A stretch of DNA of 64,000 bases from Paenibacillus silviterrae (GCF_030167925.1 NZ_JASKUT010000001.1:372001-436000); one strand, 5' to 3'. Numbered from the stretch's first letter, positions 47,003 through 55,903 are shown. A program made the numbers and translations. Notes: generated from the letters alone by a model not told the origin.

Positions 47003-47116
47003 ATGAGCACAGTTACTGGCGGTTCGAGTTTTCTCGAATCCCATATTGTCGAGCTGCTTTGCCAAAAGGGCTGCAGGCAGCATATCATTCCGCGCAGCAG
47101 GGAATATCGACCTTAA
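47003..47116 (+). pseudogene. Remnant of a GDP-L-fucose-synthase-type epimerase gene (N-terminus)
   Basis: The frame reads STVTGGSSFLESHIVELLC and later IIPRSREYRP before a stop. This matches the start of NAD-dependent WcaG-type synthases (VTGGAGFLGSHVVE...VPRSREYDL). The Rossmann glycines are partly lost (GGSSFLES), and only 37 codons remain. No ribosome site precedes it. The following 20 bases carry the ribosome site of the next gene. Confidence 0.75.
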
Positions 47117-47136
47117 TCCGAATAGGAGGAAGGATC

Positions 47137-48315
47137 TTGGATAGAGACATAATAATTGTGAAGCAACCTAAAATTGTCGGTGGTAACACTTTAAAATGTT
47201 CTTTCAGCTGTTCCAAGAAGCTGGAATCTTTTTTTATAGAAAAAGTGCTGTGGGTTAAATATAATAGGAAAATTAAAGGGGTACCTAAGAGTTTATTGGC
47301 CATTCCGTTGCTCTCCAATATCCTTCCTATTGCCTGGGCATCAGACGCCGATATTCATGTGGAAGAGATCGACAGCCATTTTCTGCGTTCTGCTGAAATC
47401 GTAAGGAATTCGTTCCAGGCGTTATATCCTAAACTCAAATTCAGGGGGAAGATATATGCCAAGTCCATAGTTGAAAACCGTGGATATAATAAACAAAAGA
47501 GTGCAGCTTTATTCAGCGGCGGAGTAGATTCATTAACAACGTACATTCGAAAGAGACAAGAAGGGCCGGGTTTAATTACGGTTTGGGGGTCAGATATAGC
47601 ACATACGAATATAAAATCATGGAAATTGGTTGAACAAAATAATCTGAATTTCGGTAAACAAAACAAGGTATCCAATCTCTTTTTACAATCCAATTTTAGA
47701 TCAATGCTTAATTATAAAAAGCTAATTAATAAATTTTCAATTAATTGGTGGGGGAATATTCAGCACGGCTATGCCTTATTAGGATTATGTGCTCCCATTT
47801 CATATACGGAGGGCATAAAGACACTCTACATCCCTTCAACTTATTCGAATAAACTTCCGGATTATTCCTGGGGCTCCCATCCATTAATCGACGCTAACGT
47901 GAAATGGGGCGAGACGTCGGTAGTACATGACGGATATGAATTAACTAGACAAGATAAGCTCAACGTTATATCGGAATACATTCGATCTGTAGATCCCTCT
48001 TTACAAATCAGGGTGTGCTGGGAGAGCAGCGGGGGAAAGAACTGCAGCCATTGTGAAAAGTGCTCTAAAACCATGGTAGGATTGTATTTAGCAGGAGTCG
48101 ATCCCAATCGGCATGGCTTCACGATGAACAAGCAGACACTGGACAATATAAAAATAAAATTTGCGCAGAAGTGGAAATTCAGTAAAGGTGACAAATACCA
48201 TTGGGAGTATATTCAAAAGTCTGTGTCACGGGATAAGGCGAAAATTCCTCACGAATATGCCGAATTTTTTTCCTGGCTCGAAAAAGTAGACATTAGTAAA
48301 ATTCCAGTAAATTAA
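47137..48315 (+). CDS. QueC-like PP-loop protein of a surface-glycan cassette
   Basis: The 392-residue protein has a PP-loop ATP-pyrophosphatase motif AALFSGGVDSLTT (SGGVDS at 127-132). It also has the zinc-type pattern Cys294-X8-Cys303-X2-Cys306-X2-Cys309, the same spacing as QueC. An N-terminal domain of about 115 residues is extra compared with QueC. A nucleoside product seems unlikely next to glycosyltransferases; an amide, amidine or nitrile-forming step on a sugar or carrier is one possibility. The TTG start follows AGGAGG. Function unknown. Confidence 0.7.
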   Translation: MDRDIIIVKQPKIVGGNTLKCSFSCSKKLESFFIEKVLWVKYNRKIKGVPKSLLAIPLLSNILPIAWASDADIHVEEIDSHFLRSAEIVRNSFQALYPKLKFRGKIYAKSIVENRGYNKQKSAALFSGGVDSLTTYIRKRQEGPGLITVWGSDIAHTNIKSWKLVEQNNLNFGKQNKVSNLFLQSNFRSMLNYKKLINKFSINWWGNIQHGYALLGLCAPISYTEGIKTLYIPSTYSNKLPDYSWGSHPLIDANVKWGETSVVHDGYELTRQDKLNVISEYIRSVDPSLQIRVCWESSGGKNCSHCEKCSKTMVGLYLAGVDPNRHGFTMNKQTLDNIKIKFAQKWKFSKGDKYHWEYIQKSVSRDKAKIPHEYAEFFSWLEKVDISKIPVN

Positions 48316-48405
48316 TAGAACTAAAACCGTCCACTGGTTAGTCTTACGAACTCATTGGTCACAACTGACTTAGATAGCTACATTTACGTTTACGAAAAAA
48401 GATAA

Positions 48406-48439
48406 AATAAATGGGACCCGGGCTCCGGGTCCATTTATT
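48406..48439. terminator. Bidirectional terminator
   Basis: A long stem (AATAAATGG.ACCCGG/CCGGGTCCATTTATT, one bulged G) with loop GCT lies between the convergent PP-loop and YdjO-family genes. Confidence 0.88.
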
Positions 48440-48449
48440 GATGGCTATT

Positions 48450-48644
48450 TTATGATGTTGCGTGATTTACAAGTACGGGAAGCATCTTCAAGCCTTTTGT
48501 TGTCTCTGTTCCACATAATGGGCATTTCGGCTCATCATCAAATGCGAAGTTCATACGAATCCACCCATTGCAGCTGTTGCTGTTACATTGCCATATCACG
48601 GTTTCTTCCTCAGTGGTTTGCTCTTTTTTCTTAAATGAGTTCAA
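48450..48644 (-). CDS. YdjO-family small zinc-ribbon protein
   Basis: The 64-residue protein has two Cys pairs: IWQCNSNSCNGWIRMNF and PKCPLCG. This is the pattern of cold-inducible YdjO of Bacillus, whose function is not known. The TTG start is seven bases after AAAGGAGG. Its 3' end faces a strong bidirectional terminator. Confidence 0.85.
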   Translation of the reverse strand: MNSFKKKEQTTEEETVIWQCNSNSCNGWIRMNFAFDDEPKCPLCGTETTKGLKMLPVLVNHATS

Positions 48645-48778
48645 AAAGAGGCCTCCTTTTCCAACGACGCTTAACTATGTATATGCTTAAGTGCTAACAA
48701 TAATTCAGGTTGTCCATAGCCCAACGAGGCAAAATGTGGTAAATTATCGCTAACGTGAACAAATGGGGAGTGAGGACG

Positions 48779-49255
48779 ATGGAACATTTTTTATTTAAAC
48801 AGATGGCATTTGTAAGAGGCCAAACCTTAAAAACGATGGAGGGAGTCACAGAGGAAATCGCAGACCGGATCCCCGAAGGATTCCGAAATACGATACGCTG
48901 GAATTTGGGGCACATTTATGTTGTCCTGGAACGGTTTTCCTTCCAATACATAGGACTTCCGCAGCACTTGCCCAATGGGTTTAGTGAACAGTTTGAATAC
49001 GGTACTTCACCTACAAAAAAACCAGATAACATACCCGTACCGACCTTGCGAGAGCTAGAAATTCTGCTAGTAGAACAACAAGAGCGGATACGTAAGGTTT
49101 TGGGACATCGCTTGCAGGAGAAGATTGTTCCGCCTTATACTACGTCTTCTGGGATGACCCTGGAAACGCCGGAGCAATTCCTCAGCTTCAGTTTATATCA
49201 TGAGGGTATGCATTTGAGCGTCATAAAACTTTATAAAGCATTGTTATCCCGCTAA
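48779..49255 (+). CDS. DinB-family protein
   Basis: The 158-residue four-helix-bundle protein has metal-ligand positions expected from IRWNLGHIYVVLERF (His) and SLYHEGMHLSVIKLYKALL (two His). DinB proteins are thiol transferase-like or of unknown role in Bacillota. GGGGAG precedes the ATG at 48779; a start at 48755 is less likely. Confidence 0.85.
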   Translation: MEHFLFKQMAFVRGQTLKTMEGVTEEIADRIPEGFRNTIRWNLGHIYVVLERFSFQYIGLPQHLPNGFSEQFEYGTSPTKKPDNIPVPTLRELEILLVEQQERIRKVLGHRLQEKIVPPYTTSSGMTLETPEQFLSFSLYHEGMHLSVIKLYKALLSR

Positions 49256-49272
49256 CCACATGGAGGTTAACC

Positions 49273-49734
49273 ATGGTTATTGTCCCCACTATGAATTTTG
49301 AATTAATTGCAACCTTGAATCAACCTGCTCACGAATTGCACGTATCTTTATACCCTGATTATTTTAAACAATACGATTTCGAAGCTATGCGAGAATTCTT
49401 TAAGAAAGCAGTAACAAATGAAAAGTTTGTTTTTCTCCTCATTGAGGATGACGGTTTTCCGCTGGGTTATGCATGGATTGAAATGAAAACTTACTCAGAG
49501 AATGTTTTCACAAAACAGCGTAGAACTCTGTTCGTACACCAAATAAGCATTATAGAGGAACGAAAAAGTAGAGGATATGGTTCACACCTAATGAATTATA
49601 TTTATGAATTAGCAAAGAGTGAAGGATTAGATGATGTACAACTAGATTATTGGGTCGAAAATGAACATGCAAAAAACTTTTACAATAAGCAAGGTTTTGT
49701 GGCTTATAGAGAATTTGTTTATAAAAAAATCTAA
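49273..49734 (+). CDS. GNAT N-acetyltransferase
   Basis: The 153-residue protein has the acetyl-CoA site in ISIIEERKSRGYGSHLMNYI (R-x-x-G-x-G/A) and a C-terminal NFYNKQGFVAYREFVYKKI. The substrate is unknown. GGAGG lies six bases before the ATG. It follows the DinB gene by 17 bp and is probably co-transcribed. AT-rich, like its neighbours. Confidence 0.88.
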   Translation: MVIVPTMNFELIATLNQPAHELHVSLYPDYFKQYDFEAMREFFKKAVTNEKFVFLLIEDDGFPLGYAWIEMKTYSENVFTKQRRTLFVHQISIIEERKSRGYGSHLMNYIYELAKSEGLDDVQLDYWVENEHAKNFYNKQGFVAYREFVYKKI

Positions 49735-49786
49735 GGTAACAGACCGCAGGAGCTGCTCCCTATTCTCGTTGAAGGGTTGGTTTTGA

Positions 49787-50326
49787 TTGATATCCGTTCT
49801 TCCGGACAGTTGGAAATCTAGGAATCTCGCGTTCCGAAGATTATTAGAAAACGAAATAAATGAGGTACAGCACTTTTATACAGGTAGTCAATATATCAGT
49901 AAATGGGACGGCAATGAATACAATGCCAGTCAAATCGAACATTGGTATAGCTCCGGTGATTTGCCTCCAAAGGGAGTTAAAGAGAATTATCGTTTGTTTA
50001 CTGTAAGGCACATGGACAGTAATGAATTAATAGGGATTTTAAGTGTATATCATGGATACCCCCAAATTGATTCAGCCTATATCGCATTTCTCTATATTTG
50101 TAATGAACGACAGGGCAAAGGATTTGGAAAAGAAGCTGAAAATCAATTGTGTACCGAAGTAAAAAACCTAGGGTATAAGGAAGTAAGGGCTAATGTTGCA
50201 GTTAAAAACTGGCCGGCAATCAGGTTCTGGACAAAGGCAGGGTATAACGGAATAAGTGGAATTTACGGTGATAAAGTACACACGGAAAACACTTTTGCAA
50301 ACTTGGAGTTATTCAAGACGTTATAA
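49787..50326 (+). CDS. GNAT N-acetyltransferase (RimJ/RimL-like)
   Basis: The 179-residue protein has LYICNERQGKGFGKEAENQL as acetyl-CoA motif and NVAVKNWPAIRFWTKAGYNG typical of GNAT motif B. The TTG start follows GAAGGG in a segment that resembles a decayed copy of the dispersed repeat, so the start is uncertain. Substrate unknown. Confidence 0.82.
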   Translation: MISVLPDSWKSRNLAFRRLLENEINEVQHFYTGSQYISKWDGNEYNASQIEHWYSSGDLPPKGVKENYRLFTVRHMDSNELIGILSVYHGYPQIDSAYIAFLYICNERQGKGFGKEAENQLCTEVKNLGYKEVRANVAVKNWPAIRFWTKAGYNGISGIYGDKVHTENTFANLELFKTL

Positions 50327-50456
50327 GGGGAGGAGCTCAATACACGAGCCGAAATCCCGAAATGACCTGAATTCGGATGCAAAAAGGAATCTTCTCTACT
50401 TTGCCGAATTTAATGATTAATGACTCAGTTGAGTCTAGAATGTAGGGGGTGAAGAC

Positions 50457-51035
50457 TTGAATTCGAAATTCAATAATCATAAATTTGTGGTTAGAAAACA
50501 GATCCTTTCTCTAGTTGGGGCTAAAATCGATATTTTCGACGAGAATGAAGAGAAAATTCTGTTTTCGAAGATGAAAGCCTTCAAGTTGAAGGAAGACATC
50601 CGAATATACGGGGATGAAACAATGCAAGATTGTTTGATTACCATTCAAGCGCGAAGCGTCATTGATTTTTCCTCCATTTTCGACGTCATTGATGTCGAAA
50701 CCGGGACCAAGATAGGTTCTTTACAGCGCAAAGGGATGAAGTCGATCTTCAAGGACGAATGGGCGATTTTGAACCCAAGTGAGTCGGAAATCGGATTGAT
50801 TAAGGAAGATAACGTACTGCTTGCTCTTTTGCGAAGATTCCTGACGAATTTAATTCCTCAGCATTACAACGTGGAAATAAACGGGACCAAAGTCGCTGAG
50901 TACAAACAGAATTTCAACCCGTTCGTCCAAAAACTAAACCTCGATTTTTCCGCTGACCACAATGAAAAACTTGATCGCCGCTTGGGCCTCGCCGCCGCGG
51001 TGCTGCTGATCGCCGTCGAGGGCAATCAGGGATAG
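50457..51035 (+). CDS. LURP-one/scramblase-fold-like hypothetical protein
   Basis: The 192-residue protein begins HKFVVRKQILSLVGAKIDIFD. The middle (FDVIDVETGTKIGSLQRKGMKSIFKDEWAIL) resembles the beta-barrel of LURP-one/tubby-C-like proteins. The C-terminus has a hydrophobic helix (LGLAAAVLLIAVEG) that may lie in or on the membrane. The TTG start follows GTAGGGGGTG. Function unknown; the fold assignment is tentative. Confidence 0.55.
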   Translation: MNSKFNNHKFVVRKQILSLVGAKIDIFDENEEKILFSKMKAFKLKEDIRIYGDETMQDCLITIQARSVIDFSSIFDVIDVETGTKIGSLQRKGMKSIFKDEWAILNPSESEIGLIKEDNVLLALLRRFLTNLIPQHYNVEINGTKVAEYKQNFNPFVQKLNLDFSADHNEKLDRRLGLAAAVLLIAVEGNQG

Positions 51036-51387
51036 AAGTGTAATAGTAGAATTATAACAACGTCACCACGATGCATGGTGACGTTGTTTGCATTTATAAG
51101 ATCGTCTAATAACTGTAGTAACCAAGACAACTTCCACTCTAGTAAAAGCGACCTCCAATAGTTACGAAATAAGTCAAATACGTGTGATATTGTCTATGTT
51201 GAATCCGCTTACATAGCCTTATAATTCTAGTTGTGACAAATTGTAGTCAGCTTTGAATTAGGAGGTGAATCAACGAAAGCAGCGTATCAACGCTGCATCC
51301 GACAGCCTTGTAGAGCAGCGAGCGGGTGATTCGGCTCTATGCTGATCATGCCGGAATTAACAAGTACATGAAAAAGGAGTGAATTTG
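51036..51387 (+). other. Intergenic region upstream of the Pectate_lyase_3 protein gene
   Basis: This 352-bp region holds a terminator (51058-51090). A GGAGG at 51261 has no clear start codon after it. A perfect hairpin GCAGCGT/ACGCTGC (51279-51296) follows. No known riboswitch consensus is visible; the long leader could be regulatory. Confidence 0.5.
51058..51090 (+). terminator. Rho-independent terminator
   Basis: A perfect 11-bp stem CAACGTCACCA/TGGTGACGTTG with a 7-base loop is followed by TTTGCATTT. It ends the LURP-like gene. Confidence 0.85.
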
Positions 51388-54111
51388 ATGTTATCCAAGG
51401 TATCGAAAAAAGTCATTTCCGCCACATTGATATTGGGTATGCTACTCACCATGAACGCCTCTATGGTCAGCGCCAAGATTGCGCTCCCTGGACGTACGAC
51501 TCCGCTGAACATTGATATGGTTCCCGGGCACACCTTGAACAAAAGCAATTATCTCAACGATATTGCCACACAAGGCACTGGCATTGATGTGACAACCGGT
51601 AAGGAGATCATTCCGATTGTTTGGGGTCCTTATCCTGCAACAGGCGCAGATCCCAATGAACCGGTCGGCGATGGCATGGATCTGTATAAGGACCCCGCCG
51701 TTTACACAGCACCTGGTACAAATAGCGCGTATGCGAATATGGGGATTATCGACGTAACGGCAGCACCCTTTAATGCGCCAAACGACGGAATAGCGGATGC
51801 AACACAAGAAATCCAGGATGCCATCGAATTCGGAAAGAAGAGACAGATGGCGGTCTTTTTCCCAGCAGGAACCTACTTGGTATCCGACACCATTCTCATT
51901 CGGTCCGGCATTTCCCTGCGAACAGGAAATACTGTCAGCATAGTGGCTAATAAAAATGAAATGCCTACCGTGTTATTAGGTCCGAAAACCGGAGCTAGAG
52001 CCCTGATTAAGCTGAAAAACAATTATCCGGGCTTCAACGCCACTACTGATCCTTCCCAGGCTACTACCGCTAAAGCCGTCATCCATTACTATCAACCGGA
52101 TATCGAAAAAAGCGGTGAAATAGTCACGATCAAGTACGGAGACAAACATGGTTCGGATATCGAAGGAAATCTTATGATTGACAATATAGACATCGATACC
52201 GGTTACAACAATCCACGGGCGATCGGAATTGTCATGGCTTCGGCGCAAGGCGGGGTGCTGCAGGATGTAACGATCAATGCTCGCGCCAGCTTGGCCGGGA
52301 TCGTGGGCGGGTCGGGCAATGGCGGAAGCTGGACCAATCTGACCATTACCGGCGGAAAGTACGGCATCGACAGTAGAACGACGACCGTCTTGACTCAGTC
52401 CATGCACAATATTACGCTGTCCGGCCAAACGGACGCAGCCTGGTTGGCCGGCGCCGGAGGAACAGCGGTGGTGACCGGCATGAAGATCACCGCCGGCTAT
52501 AAGGGCCCTGCTATCGTCAGAACGAAAAAACCTCAACCTATGTTCGGCACGATTAATCTCATCGATTCTTCAATCGAATATACAGACCCGTATGTAACGG
52601 GTACGGATACATTCTACGCCATTGCAGGATCTGATGATAATACAACGCTTATTGACAGTGAATTTGCTAACGGAGGCATAAGCTCCTTTGCCATGCCAAC
52701 CCTGAAACCAAATCTTGTAGAAGGCTTGTATATGAATAACGTCTACTTCAAAAACGTGGGCAAAGTGTTGAAAACGACCGCAGGCACTGACCTGACGGCT
52801 AGCGCAAATAACTGGTACCGTTTCAGCGAGTATGCCACGAGCACTAATCAAACTTGGAATACTGGAACTAATACTATAACTTTCCAAACCGCCCCTTACA
52901 TTAATAAAGCACAAACAGGGTCGAACACTTATAATCCAGGTGGAGCCGCAAGTACCGCGCCTCCTACGGATTTACATTCCAAACATGGCTGGGCCGCAGG
53001 TGATTTTCCAAACTTCCAGACCACGGGGGCTGTCAATGTAAAGACTGTCGGCGCCGTAGGCGATGGAGTAACGGACGATACAACCGCGCTTCAGAACGCG
53101 ATTAATGCCAACGAGTACGTATTTTTGCCCAAGGGCTATTACAAGATAAGTAAACCGTTGAATCTCCAAAAGAACACCAAGCTCTTCGGTGTAAGCCCGG
53201 CTTACTCCGTCATTATGGCGGATCTTTACGATATCTCAACCGCTACTACAGGAAAATGGAATAACGGCGTCGGTCCGGTACCGATGGTACGGACGGCGAC
53301 CGATCCGGATGCGGATAACGTAATCAGCGATCTGACCGTCATGCCAACCCGTGAGCTTCCCGATACCTACACTCCAGATATCCAACCGCTCTACGCCATT
53401 AAGTGGCAAGGTGGCGGCACCTCCAGAATGCGGGGTGTACAGATCGAGCCTTACCGTACCTACGGCTTCATTGGCTCTGGATCGACGGGTACCAACAACA
53501 TGAAGCCTGCGACTTTTAAACATCCACTCTTGTATATTACCGGCAATGGCGGTGGCAAAATTTATAATATGTATGCCCAGCTATTTGATACAGACTTAGA
53601 CCCTGCGATGAGACTGCTTGCCATCGAGAGTAAAACGGCAGACATCCCACTGTCTATTTATGCGACGAACTGGGAGTACATTAAGAGCGCTGCCGCCGTT
53701 GAAATCGATAACAGCAAGTATGTATCGATCTATGGGAGCAAGACCGAAGATAACACCACGTACATGGATATCAAGAACTCCGACCATATTAGGGTCTTCG
53801 GACATAGTGGAAGCGGCACCGCGCCTTACGATGGTGTCATTACTCCCGCTAAAACAGGTTATACACGGCCAACAGGTACAAATATTGATCCAGCAAAGAA
53901 GGGCAACTTATTTAAAATTACCAATACAGCCAATGTGCTCATTGCTACTTTAACGGATCAAGTAACAGATGTCCCTGTTTGGAACCAGAACGATAAATTG
54001 TTTAAAAATCCGTACGACCTCTATTATCCGATCAAAGCTGGTACAGATGTTGTAGAATCCAATCATCGACCTATCATGTACAAGATTGGCAATCCAGTTG
54101 GAAGTCCGTAA
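51388..54111 (+). CDS. Secreted twin beta-helix protein (Pectate_lyase_3, GH55-like)
   Basis: The 907-residue exoprotein has a signal peptide (hydrophobic run to MNASMVSA). Two Pectate_lyase_3 modules are visible. The first starts near FNAPNDGIADATQEIQDAI with VFFPAGTYLVSDT; the second has VKTVGAVGDGVTDDTTALQ with VFLPKGYYKIS. The paired helices recall GH55 exo-beta-1,3-glucanases, but a lyase or a binding role is possible. AAGGAG precedes the ATG at 51388. It stands alone between two terminators. Confidence 0.8.
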   Translation: MLSKVSKKVISATLILGMLLTMNASMVSAKIALPGRTTPLNIDMVPGHTLNKSNYLNDIATQGTGIDVTTGKEIIPIVWGPYPATGADPNEPVGDGMDLYKDPAVYTAPGTNSAYANMGIIDVTAAPFNAPNDGIADATQEIQDAIEFGKKRQMAVFFPAGTYLVSDTILIRSGISLRTGNTVSIVANKNEMPTVLLGPKTGARALIKLKNNYPGFNATTDPSQATTAKAVIHYYQPDIEKSGEIVTIKYGDKHGSDIEGNLMIDNIDIDTGYNNPRAIGIVMASAQGGVLQDVTINARASLAGIVGGSGNGGSWTNLTITGGKYGIDSRTTTVLTQSMHNITLSGQTDAAWLAGAGGTAVVTGMKITAGYKGPAIVRTKKPQPMFGTINLIDSSIEYTDPYVTGTDTFYAIAGSDDNTTLIDSEFANGGISSFAMPTLKPNLVEGLYMNNVYFKNVGKVLKTTAGTDLTASANNWYRFSEYATSTNQTWNTGTNTITFQTAPYINKAQTGSNTYNPGGAASTAPPTDLHSKHGWAAGDFPNFQTTGAVNVKTVGAVGDGVTDDTTALQNAINANEYVFLPKGYYKISKPLNLQKNTKLFGVSPAYSVIMADLYDISTATTGKWNNGVGPVPMVRTATDPDADNVISDLTVMPTRELPDTYTPDIQPLYAIKWQGGGTSRMRGVQIEPYRTYGFIGSGSTGTNNMKPATFKHPLLYITGNGGGKIYNMYAQLFDTDLDPAMRLLAIESKTADIPLSIYATNWEYIKSAAAVEIDNSKYVSIYGSKTEDNTTYMDIKNSDHIRVFGHSGSGTAPYDGVITPAKTGYTRPTGTNIDPAKKGNLFKITNTANVLIATLTDQVTDVPVWNQNDKLFKNPYDLYYPIKAGTDVVESNHRPIMYKIGNPVGSP

Positions 54112-54151
54112 AGTGTATACCATTTTTAAATAATTCTAGACTTGATAAACG

Positions 54152-54184
54152 GGCGGTCCCCTTTCATGGGGCCGCCTTGTTTTT
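54152..54184 (+). terminator. Rho-independent terminator
   Basis: GGCGGTCCCC pairs with GGGGCCGCC across a short loop and is followed by TTGTTTTT. It ends the twin-helix exoprotein gene. Confidence 0.85.
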
Positions 54185-54186
54185 CA

Positions 54187-54355
54187 TTACATTACCCCAA
54201 TAGGGTCTAACGCTTCCCGTTCTTTTGACAACTCCAGATTGGACATGTCAGCTTTACTTCGATTTCTAGCTCTTCTTTCCTTGATCGTTCGGGTCGTTGG
54301 ATCGCGACGGGCTACTCTTAGGATTGTTTTTATCGGGCTTGGTTTTCGTGCTCAT
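54187..54355 (-). pseudogene. Small basic protein gene, probably frameshifted
   Basis: A strong ribosome site (GGGAGGTG) precedes an ATG at 54355 that reads MSTKTKPDKNNPKSSPSRS and stops at 54266 after 29 codons. The next frame continues with TIKERRARNRSKADMSNLEL and ends DPIGVM at 54187, which looks like the rest of the same protein. The gene is either a 29-residue protein or one broken by a one-base shift. No known family recognised. Confidence 0.45.
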
Positions 54356-54516
54356 TTACAAGTTCACCTCCCAGATTATCCATAATGAGTATTTCCTAAA
54401 ACGGTTATCCCTATTAGAATAATGGGTGATATCTGGAGGCCTGGTGTAGTAAGAGTCCAAAATATCCAAATAATTTCATCTAAAGAACGAGCCTAATAAG
54501 CATTGGGTCAATACCC

Positions 54517-54570
54517 ACGGAAGCTTCTCCTTGGTGTCGTTGAACGGGCAGCAGAATAACCGAATACTAG
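54517..54570 (+). repeat. Dispersed repeat, partial copy A
   Basis: The 3' half of the element (GCTTCTCCTTGG, GTTGAACGGGCAG, ATAACCGAATAC) aligns to bases 55783-55838. It lies just upstream of the small membrane protein gene. Confidence 0.5.
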
Positions 54571-54671
54571 CTTTCATATTTTGGTGGTATGTTTACATTA
54601 GGAAGATTAAAAATGGTACCAAATTACGTAACCAGTATGAAGTATCAATCCGTTTATTTGAGGAGGATCAG

Positions 54672-54938
54672 GTGAAACGCTACCTAAAGACTATAACAAG
54701 TATTCTGTTGTTCGTAGTAATATTGCTTTATTTTACATGCCCAGATGAGGAAGATTATAAATTGTGGCTTGAAAAGGAGCACGCTATTTCGTATGAGGTA
54801 GGAGGACCAAGTAAAATTATTATATGTAAACGAGAACAAGATGCGGTATTCTCAATCACTTCTTTGATAACTCAACGATTGTATATGAGTAGTTATTATT
54901 CTGATTCTCTGAACTACCTGGGAACGATAGCGCAATAA
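54672..54938 (+). CDS. Small membrane-anchored hypothetical protein
   Basis: The 88-residue protein has one N-terminal transmembrane helix (ITSILLFVVILLYFTCP) and a short outside domain (EEDYKLWLEKEHAISYEVGG). It is reminiscent of DUF4359-like proteins. GAGGAGG precedes the GTG at 54672; the open frame from 54531 overlaps a repeat and is unlikely. The last codons (YLGTIAQ) lie inside dispersed-repeat copy B, so the C-terminus has been replaced by the repeat. Function unknown. Confidence 0.6.
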   Translation: MKRYLKTITSILLFVVILLYFTCPDEEDYKLWLEKEHAISYEVGGPSKIIICKREQDAVFSITSLITQRLYMSSYYSDSLNYLGTIAQ

Positions 54939-54970
54939 CCCATGTACAGACCGCCGCGGCTGATGCTCCC
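54904..54970 (+). repeat. Dispersed repeat, partial copy B
   Basis: It starts CTGGGAACGATAGCGCAATAA, almost identical to copies C and D, then GACCGCCGCGGCTGATGCTCC. It supplies the last codons and stop of the upstream gene. Confidence 0.6.
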
Positions 54971-55031
54971 ATAATACTAATGGAGTAGAGTAAGAATATG
55001 GTAAGGGATGGTAATGGTTAGGAGGAGCAAA

Positions 55032-55499
55032 ATGAACGTAGCATCAAAAAGATATTGGGATAAATATTGGATATCCCAAGGTCATGAGAAACCAAAATCA
55101 GTCAGTGCGTGGAAATTCGGGGCTAATCCAGACCACTTGGCTCAATTAGTAATTGATGGTGTTAAATCAGCCACTTGTTCTGGACTCATTTTTTATGAAA
55201 TTGAAAATGAGCCACTTCCGTCGACTGAAGATTATAGCATTATTTTAAATAGTAACGATGAACCCGTAGCGATAATTAAAACGGTAGATGTTAGAGTAAT
55301 ACCAATGAATGAGGTTCCAGAAGAATTCGCTGTTGCCGAAGGTGAAGGAGATAAAACATATCAATACTGGAAAGAAACTCACGAAAAATTCTTTATTGAG
55401 GAGTTAAGTAAGTTAGGACTTACATTTTCTCAGGATATGATGTTGGTATGTGAGCGTTTTGAGTTAGTCGATGTTATTAACAGTGTGGTACCTCATTGA
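55032..55499 (+). CDS. ASCH-domain protein
   Basis: The 155-residue protein begins SKRYWDKYWISQGHEKP. The ASCH core is SAWKFGANPDHLAQLVIDG followed by KSATCSGL, then PVAIIKTVDVRVIPMNEVPEEFAVAEGEGDKTYQYW. ASCH folds bind RNA or modified nucleosides. AGGAGG precedes the ATG at 55032. It is isolated, without operon partners. Function not assignable beyond the fold. Confidence 0.85.
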   Translation: MNVASKRYWDKYWISQGHEKPKSVSAWKFGANPDHLAQLVIDGVKSATCSGLIFYEIENEPLPSTEDYSIILNSNDEPVAIIKTVDVRVIPMNEVPEEFAVAEGEGDKTYQYWKETHEKFFIEELSKLGLTFSQDMMLVCERFELVDVINSVVPH

Positions 55500-55583
55500 G
55501 GTGACTATGATTCCAGCTAAACATTAACGGGATACGTTAGCACGACGGCAATCGGGCAGACGAAACAATAGGAGGTCTAGCGT

Positions 55584-55714
55584 TTGGACTTTTTTTTTCT
55601 ATTGTAATTATAGTGTTGTTGGTTATTATGGTGCGTACATTGATCAGCATTAACTTACATATGTCACGTCAGGTAAGGCAAAGCAAGATACTTGAAGATG
55701 CTATATACGATTGA
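55584..55714 (+). pseudogene. Small membrane protein gene with T-tract frameshift
   Basis: AGGAGG lies eight bases before a TTG at 55584. The next codons run into nine T (55590-55598) and soon stop. One more T would give about 43 residues: a hydrophobic helix (SIVIIVLLVIMVRTLISIN) and a charged tail (HMSRQVRQSKILEDAIYD), as in many small Bacillota membrane proteins. It is either inactivated or switched by homopolymer slippage. Confidence 0.5.
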
Positions 55715-55737
55715 TTGAATTAATAAAAACAAAACCG

Positions 55738-55838
55738 CAATTAAGCTATCTGGGGACGATAGCGCAATAATCTGGTGGCAGATCGGCACGGCAGTTGCTC
55801 CTTGGCCGCGTTGAACTAAATGGCAGGATAGCGGAATC
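55738..55838 (+). repeat. Dispersed repeat, copy C (full length)
   Basis: About 95 bp: CTGGGGACGATAGCGCAATAA, an inner hairpin-forming part (CAGATCGGCACGGCAGTTG, CTCCTTGGCCGC), GTTGAACTAAATGGCAGGATA. It is about four-fifths identical to copy D at 62848. Confidence 0.65.
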
Positions 55839-55903
55839 AATTGGTCGAAAAAGACGTAAGGTGAAATTCAAGAAGAGCTAATATATTACAAAGGACTGAT
55901 TGA

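Noticed and set aside
51259..51340. Possible short peptide after GGAGG upstream of the twin-helix exoprotein
   Set aside because: The only in-frame GTG overlaps the ribosome site itself; no valid start at proper spacing.
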